Shown here in pieces: positions 9,096 to 19,300 of a stretch of DNA of 64,000 bases (position 1 is the stretch's first letter; every line of letters starts with the position of its first letter). The stretch spans positions 1 through 64,000 of the forward strand of contig CAMJGE010000010.1 of the NCBI GenBank assembly GCA_946405145.1. Direction: 5' to 3'. The position numbers and the translations under genes are program-made. The notes under the pieces are model-generated. The model was given only the letters and a program-made list of their open reading frames with translations. It did no database searches and was not told where the DNA came from. The DNA is from an uncultured Prevotella sp. Lineage in GTDB: Bacteria > Bacteroidota > Bacteroidia > Bacteroidales > Bacteroidaceae.

Positions 9096-9667
9096 TACTT
9101 CTGAGCTTGTTTACCGATGGCGAGTGCCTTGATGTTTGCCTCGACGATAGCTTCACCCTTGCGTCCGAAGACACGACGGATGGCATCCTCAAGTTTATCG
9201 TACTCAATACCTAATGCCTTCTGAGCCGCACCCAACAGAATCACGTTGGCAGAACGGGGCACGCCGTTATCCTTGGCAGCCTGCTCGATATCCAGCATGA
9301 TCACATTGTTGATCTTCTGGAGATCGGCCTTGATGGTCTCGATATCGGGATAGTTCGGGATATTCACGAAGGGCGTGCTGGAAGTGATGATCCAACCGTT
9401 TTTAGCCAGGAACGGCAGATAGCGCAACGCCTCCATGGGTTCCATAGAGATAATCACGTCGGCACCACCCAGGGGAATCAGATCGCTGCTGATGGGGTTG
9501 CTGGAGATTCGCAGGTTTGACTGCACATCACCACCGCGCTGGCTCATGCCATGAACCTCTGCCTGCTTGATGTAGAGGTTCTCCTTCATGGCTGCCTCAC
9601 CGATAATCGTGGCGATAGAGAGGATACCCTGTCCTCCTACACCGCAAAGAATTATATCTGTTTTCAT
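9095..9667 (-). CDS. iorB: Indolepyruvate:ferredoxin oxidoreductase, beta subunit
   Basis: A 190-residue gamma-type domain of the 2-oxoacid:acceptor oxidoreductase family. It starts DIILCGVGGQGILSIA (the GVGGQG motif), followed by the EVHGMSQRGG segment typical of IorB. With IorA it converts aryl pyruvates plus CoA to aryl-acetyl-CoA, CO2 and reduced ferredoxin, or runs reductively in synthesis. Length is normal (about 190). The 28-bp gap to iorA is a TTTTTACC-type simple repeat. Confidence 0.93.
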   Translation of the reverse strand: MKTDIILCGVGGQGILSIATIIGEAAMKENLYIKQAEVHGMSQRGGDVQSNLRISSNPISSDLIPLGGADVIISMEPMEALRYLPFLAKNGWIITSSTPFVNIPNYPDIETIKADLQKINNVIMLDIEQAAKDNGVPRSANVILLGAAQKALGIEYDKLEDAIRRVFGRKGEAIVEANIKALAIGKQAQK

Positions 9668-9705
9668 TTTTTTACTTTTTTACCTTTTTACCCTTTTACT
9701 TTTTC
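9668..9705 (-). repeat. GGTAAAA-type spacer between iorA and iorB
   Basis: The minus strand reads as repeated AAAAGGTA-like units directly before the iorB ATG. A very similar tract separates kdgK and kdgA at 20140-20172. Such A/G-rich tracts may serve as start-proximal enhancers of translation in a phylum that rarely uses Shine-Dalgarno pairing. Confidence 0.55.
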
Positions 9706-11303
9706 TCTGCAGCCTTTTTCTGTTTGAGGTGGCGCTGCAGCGTCTGCATGCACTCACGACGCGGGATAATCACACTCACACCATGATAGTTGATCTCATC
9801 ACGGATTGCCTGTGTGATCTCAGGCATATTCTTCGGAATGGGATTCACCACCTTCAGGTGATCCTCAGAGAGACCAAGACCTTTACAGATAGCCTCGAAC
9901 TTATTTGTACCGGCTGAATCCTGTCCACCCGTCATGGCGGTTGTCAGGTTGTCGGAGATAATCACGGTGATATCCGCATTCTCGTTGATGGCATCGAGCA
10001 GACCCGTCATGCCTGAGTGGGTGAACGTAGAGTCGCCGATGATAGCTACTGCTGGCCACTGACCAGCATCGCTGGCACCCTTTGCCATCGTGATAGAGGC
10101 ACCCATATCCACGCAGGAGTGGATGGCCTTATAAGGTGGCAAGAAACCGAGTGTATAGCAACCGATATCACCAAACACGCGGGCATTAGGAAACTCCTTC
10201 AGCACCTCGTTCAGAGCGGTATAGACATCACGGTGTCCACAACCCTGACACAATGCAGGTGGACGTGGGGTGACATCCTCACATGGTGCGTAGCTCTCTG
10301 AGCTCTCGATACCCAACGCCTTCTTCAGGAAGTCGGGATTGAGTTCGCCCGTACGAGGCAGCTCACCCGTGAGACGACCTTTGATCACGGCATTACCTGG
10401 CATCACACCACGCACCTGATCCTCAATGAACGGCTGACCCTCTTCGGCAATCAGCACATACTCACAATCATCGGTCATACGACGGATGAGTTTCTTAGGA
10501 ATCGGATACTGCGAGATCTTCAGCACAGGGTAAGGACAACCATCAGGATAGCACTCCATCAGATAGTTATAGGCAATACCACTGGCAATGATACCCATCT
10601 TATGATCGGCGGCATCGATATACTTGTTATACTTGGAATCAACAGCCATCTGCTCAAGGATAGGCTGCTGACCAGTAACCACCACATTACGCTTACGGGC
10701 AAAAGCTGGCAGGAGCACCCAGTTGCTGGCCTGAGCATCGTAGTTCAATTCGTTCTGTTGACGGGGCTCGTCGGCTACCTCCACGACGGCACGGCTATGC
10801 GCCATACGGGTGGTGACGCGCATCAGGACCGGCAGATGCAGCTGCTCTGACAAATCGAAAGCCTCGCCCATCATGTCGTAAGCTTCCTGCTGAGAGCTGG
10901 GCTCAAAGGTGGGAATCATGGCAAACTTGGCATAGAAACGAGAGTCCTGCTCATCCTGCGAAGAGTGCATAGAGGGGTCATCGGCCACGAGCACAATCAG
11001 ACCACCATTCGTACCTGTCATCGCAGAGTTCACAAACGGATCGGCACAGACATTCAGTCCCACATGTTTCATACACACCAGCGCACGCTTACCCATATAC
11101 GACATGCCGAGGGCAGCTTCCATAGCAGTCTTCTCGTTAGTGGACCAGCGGCGATGGATATTTCTCTCTTTGGCAACGGGTGAATCCTGAATATACTCAG
11201 TAATCTCCGTTGAAGGGGTTCCAGGATAGGCATACACACCACTCAAGCCTGCATCGATAGCACCCTGAGCTATGGCCTCGTCACCCAATAAAAGCTTTTT
11301 CAT
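9696..11303 (-). CDS. iorA: Indolepyruvate:ferredoxin oxidoreductase, alpha subunit (no ferredoxin domain)
   Basis: A 535-residue protein with the pyruvate-binding domain first (GVYAYPGTPSTEI, about residues 21-33). A middle transketolase-C-like domain follows, then the thiamine-diphosphate domain (ALCQGCGHRDVY and GDIGCYTLG, about 350-385, with GDSTF as metal site). Characterised archaeal IorA proteins carry a C-terminal ferredoxin domain with two 4Fe-4S motifs. Here the chain stops right after the TPP domain (RRECMQTLQ) and has no CxxCxxC motif. Electrons must therefore leave by another route. First gene of its operon, with its own promoter. Confidence 0.93.
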   Translation of the reverse strand: MKKLLLGDEAIAQGAIDAGLSGVYAYPGTPSTEITEYIQDSPVAKERNIHRRWSTNEKTAMEAALGMSYMGKRALVCMKHVGLNVCADPFVNSAMTGTNGGLIVLVADDPSMHSSQDEQDSRFYAKFAMIPTFEPSSQQEAYDMMGEAFDLSEQLHLPVLMRVTTRMAHSRAVVEVADEPRQQNELNYDAQASNWVLLPAFARKRNVVVTGQQPILEQMAVDSKYNKYIDAADHKMGIIASGIAYNYLMECYPDGCPYPVLKISQYPIPKKLIRRMTDDCEYVLIAEEGQPFIEDQVRGVMPGNAVIKGRLTGELPRTGELNPDFLKKALGIESSESYAPCEDVTPRPPALCQGCGHRDVYTALNEVLKEFPNARVFGDIGCYTLGFLPPYKAIHSCVDMGASITMAKGASDAGQWPAVAIIGDSTFTHSGMTGLLDAINENADITVIISDNLTTAMTGGQDSAGTNKFEAICKGLGLSEDHLKVVNPIPKNMPEITQAIRDEINYHGVSVIIPRRECMQTLQRHLKQKKAAEKK

Positions 11304-11338
11304 TTGACTATTTAACTAATTTACAATTTAATTGAGCG

Positions 11339-11370
11339 CAAAGATACTACTTTTCGGTTGAATAAACAAA
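11339..11370 (-). promoter_or_regulatory. Promoter of the iorA operon
   Basis: On the minus strand a TATCTTTG -7 box (11339-11346) and a TTTG -33 box (11367-11370) are separated by 20 bp. The start codon of iorA is about 35 bp downstream of the -7 box. Confidence 0.75.
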
Positions 11371-11402
11371 AAAATGCGGCCTTATTTGCATAAAGCCGCA
11401 TA
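11366..11402 (-). terminator. Terminator of the FadL-like gene
   Basis: Stem ATGCGGC...GCCGCAT (11374-11401, one internal mismatch), followed on the minus strand by a TTTTTTGTTT tail. It overlaps the -33 box of the iorA promoter, so termination and initiation signals are packed together. Confidence 0.8.
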
Positions 11403-11422
11403 TATATTCAGAATTGTTTCAT

Positions 11423-13033
11423 TTAAAATGTATAACCGAGGGTCATCAACACCTGATGGCGGTTGAACTTCACGCCTGTCACACCCGAATTGCCTGCATA
11501 AGGCTGGAATGGATGGAAATCACCCTTCGTGGTGTTATACTGGTAAGCCAGATCGATATTCACGCCACCAACCTTATAACCGACACCTGCGGTGATGCGA
11601 TGGGTGTCCTTCCAGTTCACATAATCGGTGGTTGAAGCGTATGACACACCAGGAGACTCCAGCGTCATGTCGCGCATGCCATTCTCCTCATAAGGTGATG
11701 ACACATAGTTGTAACCGAGACGGATACCTACGTCGGGTACTGGCTTGAACTCGGCACCAACGCGGATGGTATGAACACCCTTCAGCGAACGATCGGTATT
11801 GTTCTTCATCGGCTCATCGGTATATGAGGGTGAATAGCCATAGTCACTACGCCAATAGTTATCGCCCTTGTTCACACGGTTGGATGACGTGCTATAGTCG
11901 GAGAACTCATAACCAAAGCCCAGAGCTACCTGAGAACCGATGGTGTGACCCAAACTCAAACCGAACTTCCAAGGGGTATAGAACTTGAAATCGTAGTCGT
12001 GGTTGCTGTTACCGTCGTCCCAATAGCCCGACTGACTGTTGTTAAGCATATGGGTGTCGTTGCTTGCGGTTAGATCGAACCATGTAGGTGAGCTTACAGA
12101 CAAGCCGATACGGAAGGGCGATGCTTCTGAAGGACGGAAGATGATACCTGCCGTTATATCAACACCCGTACCCTTGATACGACGCACATCCTGATAACCG
12201 ACAGAGCCACATTCCTCTTCGTAGCTAGGATCATCTGCCTTCGGGTGCCATACTAAGGTCTCTGCATACTCACTATAGCCACGATAGTTCACGCTCTTCA
12301 CACCCACGGTGATACCCCAGTAGAAACGATCGTTTGAATTGCCACTGACATTGAAGTCGAAGTTGTTGATCCAGCCACGGTGTGCCCTATCGAAAGTATA
12401 GGCATTGGCATCATTATGATAATACCAGTCTGCAGTGGGGTCTGCCAGATGCTTTTCAACATCACAATTCAGCGTGTTAGCATTCAGATAGTCAGCCTCG
12501 CTAAAAGCCCAGGAGCGATCGTTAGGTGAGAAATAACCCATCGCCTCGCCTTGCAGGTTCACCCCAAAGTCGTAAATGCCTCTAATAGCTTTATCATAGG
12601 TCAGACCATTCTGAGAACAGCCATTCAATGAATTCGCAGCATTGAGTATCTGATTGAAGTTCTTGCTCTTATGGAAGTTGAACGCGAAGTTGATGAACGA
12701 GCTGCGACTGATTCTGGAAGAATAGACGAAACCAGCCTGATCGAAACTCATCGTGGTCTTGTTCTTATTGTCAAACTTCTCTGCATCCTGCTGAGACACA
12801 AAACCCAAACTGATGCTGGCATGAGAATGACGGAACAAGCCGATACCTGCAGGGTTGGTAGAGATGGTTGAGAGATCAGCTCCAAGGGCATCCATCGCAC
12901 CACCCATACCCACATAACGGGCTGTACCATTCAGATCGCTACCCAACAAGCGGGCACTCTCATATGTATCCTGTGCAGCTGCGGGCAGGACTACTGCCAG
13001 CGCTAAGGCTACTGAATAAACTAATCTTTTCAT
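11423..13033 (-). CDS. OmpP1/FadL-type outer-membrane beta-barrel protein
   Basis: A 536-residue protein with a cleavable signal peptide ending AAAQ near residue 20. The mature N-terminus contains YVGMGGAMDALGADLSTIS and NPAGIG, hallmarks of the FadL/TodX/OmpP1 family whose N-terminal hatch plugs the barrel. Alternating amphipathic strands rich in Tyr/Gly follow, ending in a C-terminal strand finishing LGYTF (terminal Phe, as for outer-membrane insertion). It likely transports hydrophobic small molecules; the substrate is unknown. It starts 25 bp after the gene at 13059-13997, so the two are probably co-transcribed. Confidence 0.85.
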   Translation of the reverse strand: MKRLVYSVALALAVVLPAAAQDTYESARLLGSDLNGTARYVGMGGAMDALGADLSTISTNPAGIGLFRHSHASISLGFVSQQDAEKFDNKNKTTMSFDQAGFVYSSRISRSSFINFAFNFHKSKNFNQILNAANSLNGCSQNGLTYDKAIRGIYDFGVNLQGEAMGYFSPNDRSWAFSEADYLNANTLNCDVEKHLADPTADWYYHNDANAYTFDRAHRGWINNFDFNVSGNSNDRFYWGITVGVKSVNYRGYSEYAETLVWHPKADDPSYEEECGSVGYQDVRRIKGTGVDITAGIIFRPSEASPFRIGLSVSSPTWFDLTASNDTHMLNNSQSGYWDDGNSNHDYDFKFYTPWKFGLSLGHTIGSQVALGFGYEFSDYSTSSNRVNKGDNYWRSDYGYSPSYTDEPMKNNTDRSLKGVHTIRVGAEFKPVPDVGIRLGYNYVSSPYEENGMRDMTLESPGVSYASTTDYVNWKDTHRITAGVGYKVGGVNIDLAYQYNTTKGDFHPFQPYAGNSGVTGVKFNRHQVLMTLGYTF

Positions 13034-13058
13034 TGTCTAAAAATATCTTGTTTTTAAT

Positions 13059-13997
13059 TTATCTTCTACCACCGGCGCCACCACGACTTCCACCAAAGCT
13101 ACCACCACCACGACTTCCACCAAAGCTACCACCGCCACGACTTCCACCGAAGCTTCCGCCACCACTGCGAGAACCGCTAAAGCTGCCTCCGCCACTATAA
13201 CCACCTGACGAACCACGATAGCCACTGAAGTTGCCACTGCCACTGCGGATGCGGTTTCCACTACTATAACGTCTGCCACCACTCATGGCGTCAACACGCT
13301 GACGCAGACTTGTTGACCCACTACCGCGATAGCCGTAAAAACCGCCACGATGTCCATAGGTAGAGCCGTTCCGACGGATATTGCCTGTGCCAATCGTACT
13401 ATAACGACGCCCACCAGCGCCAACCACTACGACAGGACGGTAATATGGATAGCGCCAGCCCCAATAGCCTCTGTAGTACCAGGGGTCGTACCAACCTGCA
13501 TAGCCATAGTACCAGGGATCATACCACCCCCAGCGCCAGCTGCTGTAATACCAGGGATCGTACCAAGGGTCATACCAGCCCCAAGTGGTGTAATACCAAG
13601 GTGAGTGCCAACCCCAGCGCCAGTCGTCACGACCTGCTCGATAGCCTGCCCAGAAGGCTGCATTGTCAGCCAGCTGATAATCCTCGAAGCGGGTCATCTT
13701 CTTCGTCAGCGCAAAGTCTTCTTTGAGAGAATCAACGGAATCTGTAATCTCCTCCACCTGACTCTTCCACCTGCGATTATATTCATCCACACTACGATCA
13801 CTGCCGGAGTAATAGGTATCCTTCGGCATGCCATATGAATCCTGCACCTCCTCTACTGTCGTCGCTTTTTTCTTCTTCGACACGAAATAGAGGTCATCGT
13901 CCTGAGCCTGCATCGATAAAGGCATGAAGGCGAAAAGGTAAAAAGGTAAGCACCATTTCACCATACCCATTGCCTTATTCATTCCATTCTTCTTCAT
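13059..13997 (-). CDS. Exported aromatic- and glycine-rich repeat protein, unknown function
   Basis: A 312-residue protein with a signal peptide (cleavage near MQAQD, about residue 31) and a charged region up to about residue 120. A block of about 60 residues is dominated by Trp, Tyr, Asp and Pro in repeated WYDPWYY units (about 128-190). A Gly/Ser/Arg tail (about 200-312) ends in 9-residue GGSFGGSRG repeats coded by 27-bp DNA repeats. No catalytic motif is seen. The composition suggests a surface or periplasmic low-complexity, possibly adhesive or condensate-forming, protein. A -7 box TATTTTTG lies at 14040-14047. Confidence 0.8.
   Translation of the reverse strand: MKKNGMNKAMGMVKWCLPFYLFAFMPLSMQAQDDDLYFVSKKKKATTVEEVQDSYGMPKDTYYSGSDRSVDEYNRRWKSQVEEITDSVDSLKEDFALTKKMTRFEDYQLADNAAFWAGYRAGRDDWRWGWHSPWYYTTWGWYDPWYDPWYYSSWRWGWYDPWYYGYAGWYDPWYYRGYWGWRYPYYRPVVVVGAGGRRYSTIGTGNIRRNGSTYGHRGGFYGYRGSGSTSLRQRVDAMSGGRRYSSGNRIRSGSGNFSGYRGSSGGYSGGGSFSGSRSGGGSFGGSRGGGSFGGSRGGGSFGGSRGGAGGRR
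13071..13160 (-). repeat. 27-bp coding tandem repeats (GGSFGGSRG)
   Basis: About three units of 27 bp, nearly identical at the DNA level, code the C-terminal Gly-rich repeats of the exported protein. Near-identity suggests recent unit gain or loss by slippage. Confidence 0.8.
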
Positions 13998-14140
13998 ATC
14001 AAAAACCCTCCTTATTTTACATTTTTACGTTTCACGTTGCAAAAATACAACGAATTTTAGTGCAAATTTAGGGAAAAACCCTAAGTTATGAGAGGATTTT
14101 CCCTATTTTTTGTAATTTTGCGCTAAAAATTAACATCCTT

Positions 14141-15013
14141 ATGAGATATTTCGAAGTAAATTTTACCATTTTGCCATATTCTGTTGACGCAAGTGATATG
14201 TTAGCAGCGATGGCCGGAGAAGCTGGATTTGAGACATTTGAAGAAACAGAAACGGGACTGAAGGGATACGTTCAGCAACAGCTCTTCGATGTTGAAACGC
14301 TACAATCGGTCTTGGAGGACTTTCCCTTTGAGGGAACCACCATTGCGTATGACATACATGAAGCTGAGGACCGCGATTGGAATGAGCAGTGGGAACAGGA
14401 AGGGTTTGAACCAATCATTGTTTCCCCTACCCTGATCATTCACGACGGACGGCATCTGCCGGATGAGTCACGCCTCTCTTCACCCTCTACCACCCTCATC
14501 GAGATTGATGCGAAGCTGGCCTTCGGTACTGGCACCCACGAGACCACCCGAATGATCTGTGCCACCTTGGAGGAACTGTTTTCTGCCAACACTTCACTAC
14601 ATAACGTATTGGATTGTGGCACAGGTACAGGCATTCTGTCAATCTGCGCCCTCAAACTTGGTGCCCAAAAGGCTGTTGGCTATGATATTGATAAGTGGTC
14701 GGTAGATAATTCACGCCACAATGCTGTCATCAATCAAGTGGATGACAGGTTTACATCCTTGTTGGGCGATGCTTCTATATTAAATAAGGTAGAAGGCACC
14801 TTCGACCTGGTGATGGCAAATATCAACCGCAATATCTTGTTGAATGATATGCCGCAGTTTGTATCGAAGATGAATGCTGGTGCAACACTGATCCTCAGCG
14901 GTTTCTATACCGACGATACCCCCATCCTGACAGAAAAGGCGCAAAGCTTAGGACTCACCCTACAACAGCAGAAAGAGGATCAGCAGTGGGCTTGTCTGGT
15001 GTTGAAGCGTTAG
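14141..15013 (+). CDS. prmA: Ribosomal protein L11 methyltransferase PrmA
   Basis: A 290-residue enzyme. The N-terminal substrate-recognition domain (about residues 1-95) is joined to a class I SAM methyltransferase domain. FGTGTHETT (about 126-134) is the PrmA signature, DCGTGTGILS is SAM motif I, and MANINRN (about 227) corresponds to the NPPY-like motif. It methylates lysines and the N-terminus of ribosomal protein L11. Length is normal. A TAATTTTG -7 box is at 14113-14120, 20 bp from the ATG. The gene ends convergently with the membrane-protein gene, the stop codons overlapping. Confidence 0.96.
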   Translation: MRYFEVNFTILPYSVDASDMLAAMAGEAGFETFEETETGLKGYVQQQLFDVETLQSVLEDFPFEGTTIAYDIHEAEDRDWNEQWEQEGFEPIIVSPTLIIHDGRHLPDESRLSSPSTTLIEIDAKLAFGTGTHETTRMICATLEELFSANTSLHNVLDCGTGTGILSICALKLGAQKAVGYDIDKWSVDNSRHNAVINQVDDRFTSLLGDASILNKVEGTFDLVMANINRNILLNDMPQFVSKMNAGATLILSGFYTDDTPILTEKAQSLGLTLQQQKEDQQWACLVLKR

Positions 15014-15615
15014 CCAAACACAAAGTATAGACATCCCACCAGCTGCACCGCAAAGAGGTAAAGCACTATCAGCGGAGCACCTTTGGCGATTCCGAAGGAG
15101 AGTGCCTGCAGGATATCCGACAGATTCTTCATGACACCTGCCATCATGCCAAAGGCAACACTGAAGATACAGATACCAAAGGCAATAATAGGCACCAGAC
15201 TGTGGCTGAAGGCAGAAGGAAACAGATGACCTGTGGCAGAAAGCAAGATGGCATGAGGCATCAGCGTCAGTAGGATGATGATAGCGACATAGATCAACAA
15301 GAAAACGATGGCTACATAGAGTGCCAGCCGATCGCGGAAGTTTACGGCTTTCGTTCCGCCGAAGATGGTTGTCACCTTACTCTTCTGCAAACATCCCAAA
15401 GCGCAAAACATCAACAAGAGCCACGCTAATAATGGAGAGGCTATCATGTCGTTAAACGAGCTGAAGAACCACCTGATACCTTCTGAGGAAAGCAACGAGC
15501 GTACACCTTCTACCCGTAAGGCAGACAACAGCCACGAGAGAATCACCAGCAATGTCTCGGCAATGACTGCCGCCATACATAGCCAGCCCAGTCGTTGATG
15601 ATATTTACTCGTCAT
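15010..15615 (-). CDS. Integral membrane protein, unknown function
   Basis: About 201 residues from the chosen ATG (MTSKYHQRL). An upstream ATG at 15633 would add six residues and is also possible; both overlap the response-regulator gene. About five hydrophobic helices are visible, spread along the chain, with Gly/Ala-rich stretches. I do not recognise the family. As last gene of the kdgK-kdgA-kinase-regulator operon it may be an accessory or target of the two-component system, but this is positional inference only. Confidence 0.65.
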   Translation of the reverse strand: MTSKYHQRLGWLCMAAVIAETLLVILSWLLSALRVEGVRSLLSSEGIRWFFSSFNDMIASPLLAWLLLMFCALGCLQKSKVTTIFGGTKAVNFRDRLALYVAIVFLLIYVAIIILLTLMPHAILLSATGHLFPSAFSHSLVPIIAFGICIFSVAFGMMAGVMKNLSDILQALSFGIAKGAPLIVLYLFAVQLVGCLYFVFG

Positions 15616-16324
15616 CAGGTTCCAGATTATCAATATCCAGGATACGCAACTCCAAGGCTCTTACCACCAGTCGCGTGGCATTCACACCAGTGGTTCCCTC
15701 AGGGAAGAGCTTCTGGATAAGTTCGTTCTGGCGTTTCTCCAGACTCTTCACACCAAAGGGCATCCCTCTCAGATTGGTGATCTGCTCTTTGGTATAGCCC
15801 AAGGCCAAATGGCGCAGGAAACGCTCATCATACTCATCGATCTCATAGTTCACGACAGCCTCCTGTTTCACCAGCTGTCCACTGACAGCTGCCTTAAAAC
15901 GCTCCACAATCTTCTCGAGGATGGGTTCATTGAACACCAGTTGCTTGCCATCCATCACCGCAGATACGTCTCTTCTCGTCAGCAGTTCACCTGTTTTCAG
16001 GATGATACCGTCAGCCCCAGCATCGAGCACATCCACCCAGAGTTTCTCGTTCAGGATCTCACCAGTGAAGATCAGCACCTTCACTTCCGGATGCGACTCT
16101 TTGGTATGTCGGCAGAGTTCTACACCAACAGTCGTTGAGCCACCCAGTCCCAAGTCGAGGAGCACCAGATCAGGTACCTGCTGCTTCAGCAGTCGCCAGT
16201 AACTTTGTTCATTGTCGGCAGTGCCGATAACCTCAGCCTCAGGGATGTCATTACGGATAATACCCTGTGTCCCCTTCAGTTCCAGGGGCACGTCTTCCAC
16301 TATGATTACTTTGAAATTTTCCAT
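15605..16324 (-). CDS. Response regulator with NarL-like C-terminal HTH
   Basis: A 239-residue protein. The receiver domain (about 1-125) has the acidic pocket VEDVPLE, phosphoacceptor Asp in LVLLDLGLGG (about residue 56), Thr in IFTGE and Lys in ILKTGE. The C-terminal part (about 165-235) contains LALGYTKEQI, resembling the first HTH helix of LuxR/NarL proteins, then an atypical recognition region GVKSLEKRQNEL. It overlaps the double histidine kinase gene by 19 nt, making that kinase the likely partner. DNA target unknown; hexuronate genes in the same operon are natural candidates. Confidence 0.85.
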   Translation of the reverse strand: MENFKVIIVEDVPLELKGTQGIIRNDIPEAEVIGTADNEQSYWRLLKQQVPDLVLLDLGLGGSTTVGVELCRHTKESHPEVKVLIFTGEILNEKLWVDVLDAGADGIILKTGELLTRRDVSAVMDGKQLVFNEPILEKIVERFKAAVSGQLVKQEAVVNYEIDEYDERFLRHLALGYTKEQITNLRGMPFGVKSLEKRQNELIQKLFPEGTTGVNATRLVVRALELRILDIDNLEPDDE

Positions 16325-19300
16325 ACGCTTGGTAATGTTATGTTCATAATTGTTGTTCCTTCTATCAATGTAGCATAGATACCACAGGCTCTTCTATTGG
16401 TGGCCTCACCATGATCCCTGATAATCTGCCTGCAAAGCAGATAAGGCAGATGATCCTTCGAGGGTGTGAAGAGATCTCGTGCCTCTGACTCTGACAATTT
16501 CAGCTGAGGCATAGGGATACGTATCTCCACATAAGGTCCCTCTTGTGGGAAATATTGTATGTCGGGATGCTTTTCACCCGACTGCTTTTTCAGAATCTCA
16601 AAGAGGTAGCGTATCAGGTTCTCATCGCCAAGGATACCATGCGCCAAAGGCTTCAGATGAAGCTTGACTGGTGCCACCTGATGCAGCGCCTGTGCACTGA
16701 GGATGCCGTAGATCTCACGATAATACGTAGCAACCTCTGAAAGCGAAGCCATATCACCAGCATCCAACAGCTGACAGATACGGCTAGGATAATACATCGT
16801 TTCGTGCTTCAGGGTTGAGAGACAGTTGTCGAGTACCGCATTAGTCACATGCAGGTTGTTATCTTCCAGTTCCAGACGCCTCATCTCATCTTCCAGCAAC
16901 TCCAAATCGGTTTCACGCTGCTGATCCTTCATAAATCGGTCATAGAGGCGATGACGGTAGTAAAGCAGATACCAGGCAGGAACGATCGATACCAACAAAA
17001 GCATCAGAAGGATGACACCCACCGTCTTGTTGGTCTGCGACTCTTGCATCGTCCTACAATATTCTCCCAACGAGTTATCTGCCGACATCTCCTTAAAGAG
17101 TTGGGTATAGATGCGATTGTTGTAATTGTAGAGGTGCCACTGATGCAGTGCCAAAGCTGCAACAGCACTCTCATTGCGGATATCAAGAATCACATTGTAG
17201 TTGGTATTCAAACTATCGTGATACCATTTGATCTCTGGCGGAGTCAGCGAGACATCGCCCATAGGCAGCATCAGATGACGCCCCTTAGGATTCTGCGACT
17301 TGTAATGCTGATTCAGGTAATAGCGACAGGAGTCTGCAAACTGCATGGTTCGCTCATAGGTGCCATGAATATTCGAGAAATAAGCCGAGTCGGCAAAGGC
17401 GCTGGCTTTCTCCAAAGGATTCTTTCCTGTCTGGGCATTAGCGGTAAGGCTGCCAAAGGACAAGAGCAACAAGAGTAGCCTTACCACACCTTTAGGCAGA
17501 TGGAAGAAAAGGCGTGTACCCTTCCCCAACTGACTGGTGGCTGCGATGCTACAAACGGAGAAGATCTGACTGATCTTACGATATTTCTCGATGATGCCTT
17601 TGCAGTTCAACAAGCCAAATCCATGTTCCTCTATGATCTTATGATCGAAAAGATGTGCCAGCTGTTCTTCTGTCATACCCTTACCAGTATCCTCAACAGC
17701 TATCTCCACATACTGATCCGTTTCTGTAGCCGACACCTTGACTTCTCCACCTTTCTCCGTAAACTTACGGGCATTGTCGGCAAGGGTATTCAACATAAAC
17801 AGCGTCAGCACCTTATCTGCTTTCACCACTGACTCTGTAGGCTCAACCAATAGGTCAACCCCTTTCATCTGGAATCCTGTCTTACCGCGACTGATGATAT
17901 CGAACAACTGCTGCAACGGGAAACTCTCAATCTTCAGACTCAGCTCACCCTGACGCAACTGAATCCAATAAGTCAGCACATCATTGTAGTCATTAATCTG
18001 ATCTGTCAGTTCACGGATATAAGAGAGATTAGGGGTGCCGGCATTCTTGGCTTCATAGAGAATACGATCGATAAAAGGTGTGATGGAATTCACCAATGAC
18101 ACCTTAGCCCGTTGCTCCAGATTTTTCCGTTCACTGTTCTCCACACGCAACTGACACGCTGCCAATAGCTCTTTCTTCTGTTCCAGTTCTTCATCTGACA
18201 CATCTTCCTGATTATGCTTGCGGTTCATGTGGTTGAATAACCAGAGAGAAAAGAGCAAAAGGACAATAGCACCAATCACAGCTGCCAATGTGATATTCAA
18301 CTGCTTCTCTGTCTTCTCATACTGACTGGCACGAGCCTCTAACTGTCTGTCCTGACGAGTCGTCTCCTGCAAATCAAGGTAGATATTACGGTTAAAGTCG
18401 CTTTGCGGTTTATCATCAATAGCCGCATAAGCCACACTCAACTGTTCACGGATACTCGCCACCAGATCAGGTGCCTGATTGATGGTGGAGTCGGATAAAG
18501 CCTGTTCCAGATTGAAGAGGGCCGATTCGTAATCACCAATCTGACGGTAACAGGAAGCTAACGTACGATAGGCTCCTGCTATCTGATACACATCGCCATA
18601 GTCACGGAAGATTCTCAGAGAGGTCTCTGCCAACCATCCTGCCAGCATATCTTCCTCTACACCTTCGGGATTGATGAATTTCAAAGCAGGCAGATTATCA
18701 GTTAAGAGTTGTTGTCTGTCACCCTCATCCATCAAGTGTTCAGAAAGTGCTTCGAGGGCATTGGCGGCGAAATAAGGATAGCCGTTATTACGGGCCATCA
18801 GGAAGCAGCGCATCAGGTGATCAAACTCCAGTTGATTGATTTCCTGTGGCGTTCCTTCTGTCAGAATTCCACCTGCACCAATATTATAGAGATAGTTGAG
18901 GTACTGTGCCGTATCTCTCTGGATTTCAGCAGGATTAATATCCAATAATGCATCAATAGACTGACGCTCTAATCCCACATAATAATAATAGGTGGAGTTA
19001 ACGATAGCATACTCTGTCTCAGCATACAATAGCTGTCGCGCTTCTGCTGGAGAGAGAAAGTGACGCTCTTCATTGATCCTTCGTTTAGCCAGATCTGCCA
19101 ACTCGCGATATTCATGAAAAGCTCTGTTATTGGAGCGACGCTGACAGAGTCGCATCTGCAGAACATAGGCAATAAAACACTGCAATTGGTTGTCGGTAAC
19201 TGCTGTCACCTCTTGCAACAAGCGCTCGGCTTCATCATACTCCATCTTCACAATATGCACAAACGCCATATTATTAAGAGCCTCAGCCTTACCTGCATCA

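Noticed and set aside
13071..13160. 27-bp repeats with short variation, CRISPR-like in period
   Set aside because: They are in frame, code GGSFGGSRG repeats of a secreted protein and have no unique spacers.
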